64,000 nt of DNA from Marinobacter sp. F4216 (GCF_019931195.1 NZ_JAIOUO010000008.1:1-64000); one strand, 5' to 3'. Counted from the first letter of the stretch, positions 43,044 through 52,649 are shown. Numbers and translations are program-made. The notes: a model not told the origin generated them from the sequence alone.

Positions 43044-44022
43044 GCCTGTCCCGTCCGTGCGGGGCGTCGAAGTTCTGCTCGGGCCCTTTCGGTACCACCT
43101 GAGTCGGGTTGATCATGGTGTGACTGAAATAGTAATGGCGCTTGATCTGCCCCATATCCACCGTATCTGCGACACCCGGCACCTGGTAAAGGTCACGAAC
43201 ATAGGCCGACAGGGCCGGGAAATCCAAAATCCTGTTCCGATTGCACTTGAAGTGCCCAAAATACACGGCATCGAAGCGCACCAGCGTTGTGAACAGCCGC
43301 CAGTCTGCCTCGGTTAACTGGCCGCCCACCAGATACCGCTGACTACCGAGCCGGTCCTCCAACCAGTCAAGCGATTCGAACAACTCGTCGTAGGCGACTT
43401 CGTATTTATCCTGCGCGGTGGCGAAGCCCGCCTTGTACACGCCGTTATTGATGGTGTGATAGACGCGCTCATTGATCTCATCAATTTCATCCCGAAGCGT
43501 GTCCGGGCAAAAGTCCAGCCCGGCCTTCACACCTTCCATACCGTTAAACGCCGAATTGAACATACGGATAATCTCAGCAGATTCATTGCTGACAATGGTT
43601 TCCCGCCGGTGATCCCAGAGCACAGGAACCGTCACCCGCCCGGTGTAATCCGGTGCTGCACGGGTGTAGATCTGGTGCATAAACTGGCTGCCGTAGAGGT
43701 GATCCTCGTGCGCATCCTCTCCGGGGCGGAATTCCCAGCCGTTTTCCAGCATGTCCGGACTGACAACCGATATGGAAATATGGGCATCCAGCCCCTTCAG
43801 CTTGCGGAAAATCAGGGTCCGGTGCGCCCAGGGGCACGCCATCGACACGTACAGATGGTAGCGCCCACTCTCTGCAGGAAATCCGCCTTCGCCCCGAGGG
43901 CCGGGTTCACCACCTGCTGTTACCCAGTTTCGAAAGCGAGCGGCCTCTCGTTCAAATTTGCCGCCGGTTTTATCCGTGTCGTACCACTTATCCTGCCACT
44001 TGCCATCGACGAGCAGCCCCAT
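43036..44022 (-). CDS. Glutathionyl-hydroquinone reductase (Xi-class GST, YqjG type)
   Basis: 328-residue enzyme that removes glutathione from glutathionyl-hydroquinones and so protects against quinone damage. The catalytic cysteine is in SMACPWAHR (Cys63), the motif that marks this class. Length matches E. coli YqjG (328). It is divergent from a LysR-type regulator that probably controls it, and its 3' end overlaps ispB by eight bases on the other strand. Confidence 0.93.
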   Translation of the reverse strand: MGLLVDGKWQDKWYDTDKTGGKFEREAARFRNWVTAGGEPGPRGEGGFPAESGRYHLYVSMACPWAHRTLIFRKLKGLDAHISISVVSPDMLENGWEFRPGEDAHEDHLYGSQFMHQIYTRAAPDYTGRVTVPVLWDHRRETIVSNESAEIIRMFNSAFNGMEGVKAGLDFCPDTLRDEIDEINERVYHTINNGVYKAGFATAQDKYEVAYDELFESLDWLEDRLGSQRYLVGGQLTEADWRLFTTLVRFDAVYFGHFKCNRNRILDFPALSAYVRDLYQVPGVADTVDMGQIKRHYYFSHTMINPTQVVPKGPEQNFDAPHGRDRLS

Positions 44023-44131
44023 GCGCCACCTCCCTACTGTTCATTTACGGAATATTAGCCAGCAGAATACCGGCGACCCTGCTACCCTCTCAAACAAGCA
44101 TTTCTGGCCAACTTCCTCAGATAATTCGAAC

Positions 44132-45055
44132 ATGCATACAGCCATCACCATCGACGCCCTGAAGGTGCTCGACGCTATTGACCGTAAAGGCAGTTTCGCC
44201 GGCGCCGCCAATGAATTGTTTCGGGTGCCGTCCGCCATCAGTTACACCGTTCAGAAACTCGAAGAAGACCTGGATGTCGCCATCTTCGATCGCAGTGGCC
44301 ACCGGGCAGCACTCACCCCAGCGGGCCGGTACCTTCTTGAGGAAGGGCGCTCGCTGCTGGAGGCCGCAGAGAACCTGGCGCACACCACCCGACAGGTGGC
44401 CCAGGGCTGGGAAACCCGCCTGCGCATCGGCATCAATTCGCTGTTACCCGCCCACTGCCTGTTTCCCGCCCTGAGAGCCTTTTGCGAACTCCGTGTTCCG
44501 GTTGATGTTCAGGTCGTCGAGGAGGTATTCGCCGGCGCCTGGGATGCCCTGAAAGACCATCGCGTCGATCTGGTGGTGGGCGCCGATCACCTGAGCAAGC
44601 CTGCCGGGCACTACACCATCCACCCGCTCGGGGAAATGCCGTTCGAATTTGCCGTTGCCCCGAATCATCCGCTGGCCAGCGCACAGGAGCCGCTCACCGA
44701 AGCGGATATTGCCCGCTATCCAGCGGCCGTGGCAGCCGACACATCGCGCTCCCTGCCCCACGGCCACGCCGGCATTTTCAGCCAACAGCGTACCCTGACG
44801 GTGGCCAACGTGGACCAGAAAATAGCCCTGCAGGTTTCCGGGCTGGCAGTGGGCTGGCTGCCCCAGGGACGAATCCGGGAACAACTGGAACACGGCACCC
44901 TGGTCAGCAAAGCCGTTGTCGAACCCAGGCCACCGGTCCTGCTGCACCTGGCAAGACACAGTGAGTCCCAGGGCAAGGCCCTGACGTGGTTTTGGGAGCG
45001 GCTCAGTAACGATCCCTCAGTGACAGACTGGCTGACACACCAGAGCCCCGTGTAA
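44132..45055 (+). CDS. LysR-family transcriptional regulator
   Basis: 307-residue regulator with an N-terminal winged helix-turn-helix (residues 5-65, GSFAGAANELFRVPSAISYT) and a substrate-binding-like effector domain. I chose the ATG at 44132, which gives the standard LysR start MHTAITIDALKVLDAIDRKG; the frame further upstream runs through the reductase gene. Divergent from the glutathionyl-hydroquinone reductase with a 109-base shared gap, so it most likely regulates that gene and itself. The ligand is unknown. Confidence 0.92.
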   Translation: MHTAITIDALKVLDAIDRKGSFAGAANELFRVPSAISYTVQKLEEDLDVAIFDRSGHRAALTPAGRYLLEEGRSLLEAAENLAHTTRQVAQGWETRLRIGINSLLPAHCLFPALRAFCELRVPVDVQVVEEVFAGAWDALKDHRVDLVVGADHLSKPAGHYTIHPLGEMPFEFAVAPNHPLASAQEPLTEADIARYPAAVAADTSRSLPHGHAGIFSQQRTLTVANVDQKIALQVSGLAVGWLPQGRIREQLEHGTLVSKAVVEPRPPVLLHLARHSESQGKALTWFWERLSNDPSVTDWLTHQSPV

Positions 45056-45152
45056 CTGGCTGCTCAAATGAGAAAAACCGACGGATAAGCCAAGCGACTG
45101 GCGCCCGTACTCGTTTATACTGCGCGAACGCCAACCGTAATGGAGCCCATAG

Positions 45153-46679
45153 ATGCGTCAGTTGTCGGAACTGGATGCCTCGTTTTTGTATCTGGAATCG
45201 GAAACCACCCCGATGCACATCGGGGGGATTTACCTCTTTGATGCCAGTGAACAGGCAACCCCGCTGAGCTACGGAAACTTCGTAGCCTATCTGCGCAGCC
45301 GCCTGCACGTGGTTCCGGTATTTCGCCAGCGCCTGAAAGAAATCCCCATGCGACTGGGCCGCCCCTACTGGATTGATGACACGGACTTCAGCATCGAACG
45401 TCACCTGGCCTATGTCAGCCTGGGTGGGCATGGCTCAAGGGATAACCTCACCACACTCGCGGCCAAGATCATGGAAGAGCCCCTCAAACGTGATCGCCCC
45501 CTGTGGCACATCACGTTTGTCGACGGATTCAAGCTGGATGACACATCTGAAGACGGTGGTTTCGCGCTTATTGTCAAACTGCACCACGCGGCCATTGACG
45601 CCTTCAGTGGTGAGGACATCATCAGCAAGCTGCTGGAATACACGCCAGAGCCGCGCCCCGTCCACCCGCCCCGACCCTGGAGCCCCCGCCCGGCCCCATC
45701 GGAGGAACGGGTGATACTGCAAGCCGGCGCAAACCTCCTGAAAACGCCGCTTCAGTTTACCTCCCTGGCCATCAACGCCATGGAAGCGACCACCCGGGGC
45801 ATCGTCCAGAAACAGCTTCGAAAGCTCCCCATGCCATTTCCATTGTTTTCTGCTCCCCAGAGTCCGTTCAACCGGCAAGTGACTGCCAATCGCCAGATCA
45901 TTTCTTGCCAGGTGGCGTTGTCGCGGCTGAAAACAGTCAAGGCCAATCTGGGCAGCGTGACCCTCAATGATGTGGTGCTGGGACTGTGCGCCGAGAGTCT
46001 CCGACGTTACATGGATGACCAGGGCGCCGATGTCAGCCGGTCGCTGGTAGCGATGACGCCCATTTCCGTGCGCTCCAGCAGCCTTCGCCGGGCGACCGGC
46101 AACCAGATGTCCGCAATGCTTCTGGATCTCGCCACCACCGAGCCCAACCCGGCGCTCCGGATTCACAACATTCACCGCAATGCTGTGGTGTCCGAACCTT
46201 ACCGGGAAGCGATTGCTGCCGACCGCCTGACCGAGTTGCTGCCATCCACCCTGCTGGCGCTGTCGGCGCGGCTCTACTCCGAGCTGCAGGTGGCGCAACG
46301 CTACCAGCCTGCATTCAACCTGCCGATCACAAATGTTCCGGGACCTCAGGTCCCTCTGTACCTCCAGGGCGCTCGACTGGTCCAGCAGTACAACACGGCA
46401 CCACTGTTCGACGGCCTGGGACTGGTTATCGTCGCGGTCAGCTATCAGGGACAACTGACCATCAACTTCACCCTGTGTCCCGACGCAGTCCCTAACGGGG
46501 AGTCACTGGCCAGCTACATTGAGGACAGCCTGTCGGCCATCGAGGAAGCAGCAGCCTATGTGGGGGATGAAGCGTTGCAACAAACAGAGGCAGATTCCAC
46601 ACAACCCACCCTTGCGGATGATGTGCTGAACGCATTGGAAGGGGCCCTCAAGAAAGCCATTCACCGGCTGAGACCCTAG
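45153..46679 (+). CDS. Wax ester synthase / acyl-CoA:diacylglycerol acyltransferase (WS/DGAT)
   Basis: 508-residue bifunctional acyltransferase that joins acyl-CoA to fatty alcohols (wax esters) or diacylglycerol. The condensation-type active site is KLHHAAIDA (His144, His145, Asp149); the last position is Ala where the family consensus HHxxxDG has Gly. Other family motifs are PLWHITFVDG (from Pro116) and LNDVVLGL (Asn272-Asp273). It is full length for Marinobacter/Acinetobacter enzymes (about 455-510). It follows the LysR gene by 97 bases but appears independent. Confidence 0.94.
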   Translation: MRQLSELDASFLYLESETTPMHIGGIYLFDASEQATPLSYGNFVAYLRSRLHVVPVFRQRLKEIPMRLGRPYWIDDTDFSIERHLAYVSLGGHGSRDNLTTLAAKIMEEPLKRDRPLWHITFVDGFKLDDTSEDGGFALIVKLHHAAIDAFSGEDIISKLLEYTPEPRPVHPPRPWSPRPAPSEERVILQAGANLLKTPLQFTSLAINAMEATTRGIVQKQLRKLPMPFPLFSAPQSPFNRQVTANRQIISCQVALSRLKTVKANLGSVTLNDVVLGLCAESLRRYMDDQGADVSRSLVAMTPISVRSSSLRRATGNQMSAMLLDLATTEPNPALRIHNIHRNAVVSEPYREAIAADRLTELLPSTLLALSARLYSELQVAQRYQPAFNLPITNVPGPQVPLYLQGARLVQQYNTAPLFDGLGLVIVAVSYQGQLTINFTLCPDAVPNGESLASYIEDSLSAIEEAAAYVGDEALQQTEADSTQPTLADDVLNALEGALKKAIHRLRP

Positions 46680-46710
46680 AAAAAGGGGCCTACCCAATAA
46701 GGGCGGCCCC
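46679..46710 (-). terminator. Terminator of the DUF2057 gene
   Basis: On the minus strand GGGGCC and GGCCCC form a 6-base stem with a 14-base loop, followed by TTTTTC. It overlaps the wax ester synthase stop on the opposite strand. Confidence 0.6.
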
Positions 46711-46726
46711 GAGTCTTGCTGCAGAG

Positions 46727-47407
46727 TTATTCGAAAGCCCAGCGCAGGAAGGCTTTTTTCTCGTCCTCGGAGGCGGTTTCCCACACGGCCTTCAGCGTAT
46801 CAAGTGCGCTCGCATCAGTGCCGCCGACCGGGGCAGCGGTAGCCGCAGGAACCGGCGTTCGCGCGGCAACCTGATCCAAGGCCCGCTCAGAAGACTTGGC
46901 GACCGCTATCCCATCAGCCCCAACCACCGTTGCGGAAAAGCCTGCCATCATCTGTTCGGCTTCAACCTTCGTGCCCGGCTTGTCGAACAGGAAGGTGTAC
47001 ACCTCGTTGGGCTGGGCATCGAAACGAACCACCTGCGGTTTACTTTCGACCACGTGCACTTTGGACTCGCCGTTGCCGACCACTTCTGTCTTGGCCCAGA
47101 TGGTTTTGTAGGTAAACACGACCTCGTTCTGGCCCGGCAGCAGCGCATAATCCAGGGCAAGATCATCCATCAGGAAGTTGCCGACACGGCGACCGTTCAC
47201 TTCAGACACCTGAATTTCACCCGGTGCCTTGAGCGTGGCGGCATCAGAGGCACCCGCCGGGGAGCCATCCCAGGTTTCTACCCTGGACACGCTGGACGCA
47301 CAGCCGGTGATCGCCAAAGCCAACAGAGCGAAAAGCAGCGCGCGGGCACCATGCACCGGTCGCCACACAGGTCGCCGAACAACGGCCGGATTCGAAAAAG
47401 TACGCAT
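46727..47407 (-). CDS. DUF2057 (YccT-like) lipoprotein
   Basis: 226-residue protein. A long basic N-terminus leads into a lipoprotein signal with lipobox AITGC (cysteine near residue 36). The mature part fits the DUF2057 family (GRRVGNFLMDDLALDYALLPG, then beta strands with VVFTYKTIW), with an Ala/Pro-rich linker and a C-terminal helix ASEDEKKAFLRWAFE. E. coli YccT is linked to curli control; no function can be assigned here. The ATG at 47407 has AGGAG seven bases upstream. Confidence 0.75.
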   Translation of the reverse strand: MRTFSNPAVVRRPVWRPVHGARALLFALLALAITGCASSVSRVETWDGSPAGASDAATLKAPGEIQVSEVNGRRVGNFLMDDLALDYALLPGQNEVVFTYKTIWAKTEVVGNGESKVHVVESKPQVVRFDAQPNEVYTFLFDKPGTKVEAEQMMAGFSATVVGADGIAVAKSSERALDQVAARTPVPAATAAPVGGTDASALDTLKAVWETASEDEKKAFLRWAFE

Positions 47408-47458
47408 TTATTCTCCTTGAGTAGGCGGAACTGGTTGGGAGAGGGAAATCAAAAAAGC

Positions 47459-47487
47459 ATTCTGACGAGTGAACTCTCTGAGGGCAA
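47459..47487 (-). promoter_or_regulatory. Predicted promoter of the DUF2057 gene
   Basis: Minus-strand TTGCCC (47482-47487), 17-base spacer, CAGAAT (47459-47464), about 50 bases before the start codon. Confidence 0.45.
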
Positions 47488-47567
47488 GCCGACGTATAAC
47501 TCTGAAAGTGAGTCATTTCAGCGCCAGCAATGCGGATACCGTGGTCCACAAAAACGGAAACGCTTTC

Positions 47568-47595
47568 TTGAACACAGGGCTTTTTGGTTTAAATT
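47568..47595 (+). promoter_or_regulatory. Predicted promoter of the small DUF6316-like gene
   Basis: Plus-strand TTGAAC (47568-47573), 16-base spacer, TAAATT (47590-47595), about 70 bases upstream of the start at 47664. Confidence 0.5.
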
Positions 47596-47663
47596 GGAAG
47601 GAAGGCCTGCCAAAAGGCGCAACCGCTCGGCTCCTTGGTGACACTTGGGGAACTGGAGGAGAT

Positions 47664-47867
47664 ATGGATACCCATCGCAGGACCGGAGAAGCCGGCCCGA
47701 CCCCATTCAGAAGCAGTCGTTTCTTCAGCGTTGGCAGCCAGTGGTACTTTGCCACACGGGAAGGTTTCGACAGCGGGCCTTTCGCAAGCCGCGAACGTGC
47801 AGAAACCGGCCTTCGCCGCTTCTTACATGTGGTTAATCTGCTGCCAGAAGATGCGGTCACCCATTGA
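47664..47867 (+). CDS. Small DUF6316-like protein, unknown function
   Basis: 67-residue cytoplasmic protein. The core RFFSVGSQWYFATREGFDSG followed by PFASRERAETGLRRFL resembles the DUF6316 family as I remember it: a tiny domain common in Pseudomonas and Marinobacter. I chose the ATG at 47664 because a strong GGAGGAG lies just upstream; a longer frame starting at 47469 has no such site and an unlikely N-terminus. It stands alone between the divergent DUF2057 gene and convergent pgpA. No function is known. Confidence 0.75.
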   Translation: MDTHRRTGEAGPTPFRSSRFFSVGSQWYFATREGFDSGPFASRERAETGLRRFLHVVNLLPEDAVTH

Positions 47868-47880
47868 GGGCGGCCGCGGC

Positions 47881-48408
47881 CTACATCAGAATAGCCACAA
47901 CCCAACGGTCTATGGCGTAAAGACTCACCAGCGCCATGATACCCGCGACCACATCGTCCATCATGATGCCAAAGCCACCGGGCAGGCGTTCATCCAACCA
48001 GCCGATCGGCCAGGGCTTGGCGATATCGAACAGCCGGAAAAGCGCAAACGCCGTCAACACACCAATCGCATTGGACGGAAACAATCCCAGGGCGATCCAC
48101 ATACCCACGAATTCGTCCCACACGATGCCTCCGTGGTCATGGACCTTCAGGTCGTCGGCAGTTTTCCCACACAGCCAGATCCCCACCAGCAAGGCGATCA
48201 CCACCACCACCCAATAGGCCACCGGCGGCAGCCACGAGAAGGTATACCACAGGGGAATAGCCGCAAGACTGCCCCAGGTTCCCGGGGCCCGGGAGGCAGC
48301 ACCACTGCCAAAACCGAAGGCCAACAGGTGTACCGGGTGCTTGAGAAACCCCGGGGGTAGCAGGGCCTGCGGTACGTCCGGTTCCTGAACGGAATCCTCC
48401 CGGCTCAT
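47881..48408 (-). CDS. pgpA: Phosphatidylglycerophosphatase A
   Basis: 175-residue inner-membrane phosphatase that makes phosphatidylglycerol from its phosphate. The family motifs FGSGAASRAPGTWGSLAAIP and VWDEFVGMW (with IMMDDVVAG near the C-terminus) are present, with three or four hydrophobic segments. Its start overlaps the thiL stop by four bases. It is the last gene of the nrdR-ribD-ribBX-ribH-nusB-thiL-pgpA run. Confidence 0.95.
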   Translation of the reverse strand: MSREDSVQEPDVPQALLPPGFLKHPVHLLAFGFGSGAASRAPGTWGSLAAIPLWYTFSWLPPVAYWVVVVIALLVGIWLCGKTADDLKVHDHGGIVWDEFVGMWIALGLFPSNAIGVLTAFALFRLFDIAKPWPIGWLDERLPGGFGIMMDDVVAGIMALVSLYAIDRWVVAILM

Positions 48409-49355
48409 GACATACTCCTGAAATGATCAAACCCGTGTTGGTCGGCAGTTCCCTGCCAACCCTGAATCCTCAACCCCGGCTCGGGCTCAATCGAGCCAAT
48501 CACCGAAAGCTGCTGACGAATATCCGATGGCAAGGCCTGCCAACCTGCCGGCGGAAGGGTAACGCACAGTTCGTAATCGTCGCCCGATCGCAACGCGTAA
48601 TCCACCGCCTGATCGCCCGTTAGCCGCACCAGTGCCGGTGAGAGTGGAATGGCCTCGGCGCGAATACTGGCTCCCACCCCGGAGGCTTCCAGGATGTGCT
48701 CCAGATCTGCCGCCAAGCCATCGGATATATCAATGGCAGCCGATGCCACGCCAGACAGTTGCTGGCCAAGCGCCAGACGAGGTAGAGGCTGGTGGTAGCG
48801 CTGGAGCACCGCCTGCATGTCTTGCGTCGGGTCCGGCTCCGCCAGATATTCAAGAGCTGCCCCTGCATCACCAAGGCAACCGGAAACACACACCAGATCG
48901 CCGTTTTTTGCGCCGTTGCGGTGAAGCCCCTGCCCTTTCGGAACCACGCCATGAACTTGCAGCGTCACCACCAGAGGACCCCGCGTGGTATCGCCCCCCG
49001 CGAGCGCCAGTCCAAATTCTTCTGCAGCCTGAGAGAGACCACGAGAGAAGGCAGACAGCCAGGATTCATCGGCGCAAGGCAAAGTCAGGGCGAGCGTAAA
49101 GCAGACAGGTTCAGCCCCCATGGCGGCAAGATCACTGGCAGCAGCAGCGAGGGCGCGCCAGGCGAGTTTGTCGGAGGGGTAGGCTTTTGGGAAGTGGACA
49201 TCCTCGACCAGAGTGTCGACGGAAAATACCAGATCCCGACCGTCCGGCACACGCTGTATGGCACAGTCGTCACCGGGGCCGAGAATCAGGCTGGATGAGG
49301 CGGACCGTCCCGCCAGCGGCTGAAAAAAGCGGCGGATCAGCTCGAACTCACCCAT
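48405..49355 (-). CDS. thiL: Thiamine-monophosphate kinase
   Basis: 316-residue enzyme of the PurM/AIR synthase-like fold that makes thiamine diphosphate. The start GEFELIRRFF and the magnesium/ATP loop LGPGDDCAI are typical, as is SGCLGDAGAAL. It sits three bases after nusB and overlaps pgpA by four bases, a gene order conserved in gammaproteobacteria. Confidence 0.96.
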   Translation of the reverse strand: MGEFELIRRFFQPLAGRSASSSLILGPGDDCAIQRVPDGRDLVFSVDTLVEDVHFPKAYPSDKLAWRALAAAASDLAAMGAEPVCFTLALTLPCADESWLSAFSRGLSQAAEEFGLALAGGDTTRGPLVVTLQVHGVVPKGQGLHRNGAKNGDLVCVSGCLGDAGAALEYLAEPDPTQDMQAVLQRYHQPLPRLALGQQLSGVASAAIDISDGLAADLEHILEASGVGASIRAEAIPLSPALVRLTGDQAVDYALRSGDDYELCVTLPPAGWQALPSDIRQQLSVIGSIEPEPGLRIQGWQGTADQHGFDHFRSMS

Positions 49356-49358
49356 CGT

Positions 49359-49838
49359 CTAGCGCGCGCGAGTCTCTGCAGTTCGCAGTCGGCGGCTGAG
49401 CTTGTCCAGCACGCTATTGACGAACTTGTGCCCCTCGGTACCACCGAAGCGCTTGGCCATTTCAATGCCTTCATTGATGACGACCTTGTAGGGCACATCA
49501 AGCCGGTGCTTGAGCTCATAGGCGCCAAGACGCACAATGGCCAGTTCAATCGGGTCCACTTCCGCCAGCGGCCGATCAAGGAAGGGCTCAATCAGGGTAT
49601 CCAGATCCCCTTGCTCCCGATGAACACCTTTCAGGAGGTCACGGAAATACAGCAGATCGACCTTGGTCATATCATTGTCGACCATGAACTCCGCTTCAAT
49701 ATCGGAAATCGAGCTCTTGCTGAAGTGACGCTGATACAGCCCCTGCATCGCCAGCGCACGAGCGCGGCGGCGGTCACCAGCCTTTGGCTTGCTGCCCGGC
49801 GCTGGTCCGGAGGTGTTATCGTCGGTTGTGTTCATCAC
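49359..49838 (-). CDS. nusB: Transcription antitermination protein NusB
   Basis: 159-residue all-helical protein that binds boxA RNA together with S10 (NusE) in rRNA antitermination. The core [16 protein letters not shown] and the C-terminal [16 protein letters not shown] are characteristic. The first 20 residues are polar and extra compared with E. coli (139 residues). Its start overlaps ribH by four bases, so the two are coupled. Confidence 0.96.
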   Translation of the reverse strand: MMNTTDDNTSGPAPGSKPKAGDRRRARALAMQGLYQRHFSKSSISDIEAEFMVDNDMTKVDLLYFRDLLKGVHREQGDLDTLIEPFLDRPLAEVDPIELAIVRLGAYELKHRLDVPYKVVINEGIEMAKRFGGTEGHKFVNSVLDKLSRRLRTAETRAR

Positions 49839-50311
49839 TCACCCAGTTTCTTGAACAGGCTGACCATTTCCAGCGCGGTAATGGCGGCTTCCGCGCCCTT
49901 GTTACCCGCCTTGGTGCCGGAACGCTCAATGGCCTGTTCAATGGAATCAACGGTCAGGACACCGAAGGTAACAGGCACGTCGGTCTCCAGGCTCACGGCA
50001 CCCAGGCCACTGGAGGCTTCGCCGGCGACATAATCAAAGTGCGGAGTTCCACCGCGGATCACGGCACCCAGGGCGATGATTGCATCGTAATCCTGAGTCT
50101 CGGCAACGCGCTTGACCGCCAACGGCATTTCGTAGGCACCTGGCACGCGAATGATGGCAATGTCGTCCTCGGAAATACCATGGCGACGCAGCGTATCAAT
50201 CGCGCCTTCCACCAGACTCTCAACCACGAAACCGTTAAACCGGCCAACCACAAGCGCATAGCGACCACTGCACTGAGTGAAGTCACCTTCGATTACTTTA
50301 ATATCTGCCAT
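49835..50311 (-). CDS. ribH: 6,7-dimethyl-8-ribityllumazine synthase
   Basis: 158-residue enzyme, the penultimate step of riboflavin synthesis. Motifs [31 protein letters not shown] and [16 protein letters not shown] (active-site His) are intact. I chose the ATG at 50311 (MADIKVIEG), the family start; an in-frame start nine codons upstream is unlikely. It follows ribBX by 45 bases and overlaps nusB. Confidence 0.97.
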   Translation of the reverse strand: MADIKVIEGDFTQCSGRYALVVGRFNGFVVESLVEGAIDTLRRHGISEDDIAIIRVPGAYEMPLAVKRVAETQDYDAIIALGAVIRGGTPHFDYVAGEASSGLGAVSLETDVPVTFGVLTVDSIEQAIERSGTKAGNKGAEAAITALEMVSLFKKLGE

Positions 50312-50356
50312 GCATGGCTCCTTGTCAGGCCAGGGCACACGCCCTGACCGGGTTAC

Positions 50357-51472
50357 TTAGTCAGGGGTGTAGGGAACGTACTCCACCACTTCCAGATCGA
50401 ATCCGGAAATGGCTGAAAACTTGATGGGCGGACTCAGCAGTCGCATCTTGCGAACACCCACATCGCGCAGGATCTGTGAGCCGGTCCCGACAGTGAAATA
50501 GACACCCGAGCTGCCTTTGCCAGCGGAACCCCGCTCCTCGCCGAAGAAATCGTGAATGCGGTCTTCCAGATTGTAGCTGTCCTCACCACTGTTGAGCAGA
50601 ACCACAACCCCCTGGCCTTCGGCCGCCACCTTCTCCAGCGCACGGTGCAGGGGCCAGCTACGGGAGTCTTTGCGACGGGCACCGAGTAAGTCCCGAAGGG
50701 TATCGGTGATGTGCACGCGAACGTGGACAGGCTCATCTTCACGAATATCACCCATCACCATAGCCAGGTGGGTCGAGCCCTGAATGCTGTCCCGATAGGT
50801 GTGCAGCTTGAACACACCGTATTCGGTGTCCAGCTCGTTCTCTTCCACACACTCGATGGTGCGTTCATTCATGGTGCGGTAGTGAATCAGATCGGCGATG
50901 GTGCCAATCTTGAGATCGTGCTCTTCGGCAAATCGCTCGAGGTCTTCACGACGTGCCATGGAGCCGTCGTCGTTCATAATTTCACAAATCACACCTGCCG
51001 GCTCAGATCCTGCGAGCGCCGCCAGGTCGCAGGAGGCCTCGGTATGCCCCGCTCGGCTCAAGACGCCGCCCGGATCGGACATCAGCGGGAAAATGTGACC
51101 GGGCTGAACCAGATCGGAGGCCTTGGCATCGCGAGCCACGGCAGCCTGAACGGTGCGTGCGCGGTCGGCGGCAGAGATACCGGTAGTCACCCCTTCTTTT
51201 GCCTCAATGGACAGGGTGAACTTGGTGCCAAAACCGGATGCGTTCTGCTGAACCATCAGCGGCAAGCCCAGCTGCGCACAGCGGTCACGGGTCATCGGCA
51301 TGCAGATCAGGCCACGACCGAAGCGGGCCATGAAATTGATGGCTTCCGGGGTACAGTGTTCCGCCGCCATGACCAGATCGCCTTCGTTCTCACGATCCTC
51401 GTCATCCATCAGGATGACCATCTTGCCCTGACGGATGTCTTCAATGATCTCTTCAATGGTATTCAGTGCCAT
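50357..51472 (-). CDS. ribBX: DHBP synthase fused to a degenerate GTP cyclohydrolase II-like domain (RibBX)
   Basis: 371 residues. The N-terminal half (1-200) is a complete 3,4-dihydroxy-2-butanone 4-phosphate synthase with [17 protein letters not shown] and [16 protein letters not shown]. The C-terminal half aligns with GTP cyclohydrolase II, but the zinc-binding cysteines of the SECLTGD...RCDCG motif are all gone: the corresponding stretch reads [20 protein letters not shown]. Such RibBX hybrids are known in Pseudomonas and Vibrio and make butanone phosphate only. A separate ribA must exist elsewhere. It follows ribD by 61 bases; no FMN riboswitch is visible in front. Confidence 0.93.
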   Translation of the reverse strand: MALNTIEEIIEDIRQGKMVILMDDEDRENEGDLVMAAEHCTPEAINFMARFGRGLICMPMTRDRCAQLGLPLMVQQNASGFGTKFTLSIEAKEGVTTGISAADRARTVQAAVARDAKASDLVQPGHIFPLMSDPGGVLSRAGHTEASCDLAALAGSEPAGVICEIMNDDGSMARREDLERFAEEHDLKIGTIADLIHYRTMNERTIECVEENELDTEYGVFKLHTYRDSIQGSTHLAMVMGDIREDEPVHVRVHITDTLRDLLGARRKDSRSWPLHRALEKVAAEGQGVVVLLNSGEDSYNLEDRIHDFFGEERGSAGKGSSGVYFTVGTGSQILRDVGVRKMRLLSPPIKFSAISGFDLEVVEYVPYTPD

Positions 51473-51533
51473 ACGGTCTTGTACCCTTGCGGTTGATAGA
51501 CAGTTGAACTGCCGTTCACCGTGAATTTAAGAA

Positions 51534-52649
51534 TTAGCTACGCACCAGAATCAGGCGCTGATCGTCGCCGACCTGGCGACGATCCCGGACGATCCAGGAA
51601 ACCTTGTCGGCCATACTTTCCAGCGGCAGGTGGGCCGTTGGCCGGCCAGTACTGCCAAGAAATACCGGGGCCTGATAGAGCCAGAGCTCATCAACCAGCT
51701 GCTCCTGAATAAACGTACCCGCCAGCGTCGGACCGGCTTCCACCAGCAATTCGTTAATACCCAGGTCACCCAGAGCGTCCAGTAACTCCGACAGGTCAAT
51801 GCCGTTGTCCTTCCAGGCCACCCCGTTGATACTCACACCCAGTGCTGCCAGATCTTGCGCCGGCGCCGTGGGCAACGTGGATGATGCGCAAAACAGCTGC
51901 ACGTTGCCTCCGTGCAGAATCTTCGCCGTTGGTGGCGTGCGGGCATCCCGGTCAGCAATCACCCGAAGCGGCTGGCGGGAAGGCTCGGTTGCGTCGCCGA
52001 TATCCCCCAACTCGGTCCGTCTTACGGTCAGCGAGGGATCGTCCGCCAGCACGGTGCCCACGCCTGTCAGAATAGCGTCGCTGATTGCCCGCAGACGCTG
52101 AACATCCTTGCGGGCTTCCGGTCCTGTAATCCACTGACTTTCACCAGATGCCATCGCCGTGCGTCCATCCAGGCTGGCCGCCATCTTCAGGCGAACATAC
52201 GGCCGCCCGGTATTCATTCGTTTCATAAACCCCGGATTCAGTCGCGCTGCCTCATCCGCCAGCACCCCGACTTCCACCTGAATACCGGCTTCAATCAGCA
52301 ACTCCAGCCCGCGGCCCGAGACTGCCGGATTGGGGTCCTTGGTGGCGGCAACCACTCGTGCCACACCGGCATCAATCAATGCGCGGGCGCAGGGCGGAGT
52401 CCGGCCAAAATGGCTGCATGGCTCCAGCGTGACGTAGGCCGTTGCGCCCCGGGCGGACGGACCGGCCTGGCTCAGCGCGCGGATTTCAGCGTGGGCTTCA
52501 CCGGCACGCTCGTGCCAGCCTTCACCCAGGATGACATTGCCCCGGGCGATAACACACCCCACCCTCGGGTTGGGATGCGTCGAGTAGCGACCACGCCAGG
52601 CAAGCTGAATCGCCCGCGCCATCATGGCCCTGTCACGGACGTCCGTCAT
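51534..52649 (-). CDS. ribD: Bifunctional riboflavin deaminase/reductase RibD
   Basis: 371-residue enzyme for the second and third steps of riboflavin synthesis. The N-terminal zinc deaminase has HAEIRAL and [15 protein letters not shown]; the C-terminal reductase domain has [17 protein letters not shown] and the NADP region. It overlaps nrdR by four bases (ATGA). In Pseudomonas the riboflavin synthase gene lies between ribD and ribB; here only 61 bases remain. Confidence 0.97.
   Translation of the reverse strand: MTDVRDRAMMARAIQLAWRGRYSTHPNPRVGCVIARGNVILGEGWHERAGEAHAEIRALSQAGPSARGATAYVTLEPCSHFGRTPPCARALIDAGVARVVAATKDPNPAVSGRGLELLIEAGIQVEVGVLADEAARLNPGFMKRMNTGRPYVRLKMAASLDGRTAMASGESQWITGPEARKDVQRLRAISDAILTGVGTVLADDPSLTVRRTELGDIGDATEPSRQPLRVIADRDARTPPTAKILHGGNVQLFCASSTLPTAPAQDLAALGVSINGVAWKDNGIDLSELLDALGDLGINELLVEAGPTLAGTFIQEQLVDELWLYQAPVFLGSTGRPTAHLPLESMADKVSWIVRDRRQVGDDQRLILVRS

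Noticed and set aside
50357..51472. Calling the gene a bifunctional ribBA
   Set aside because: The GTP cyclohydrolase II zinc cysteines and catalytic motif are missing in the C-terminal half, so only butanone phosphate synthase activity is supported.
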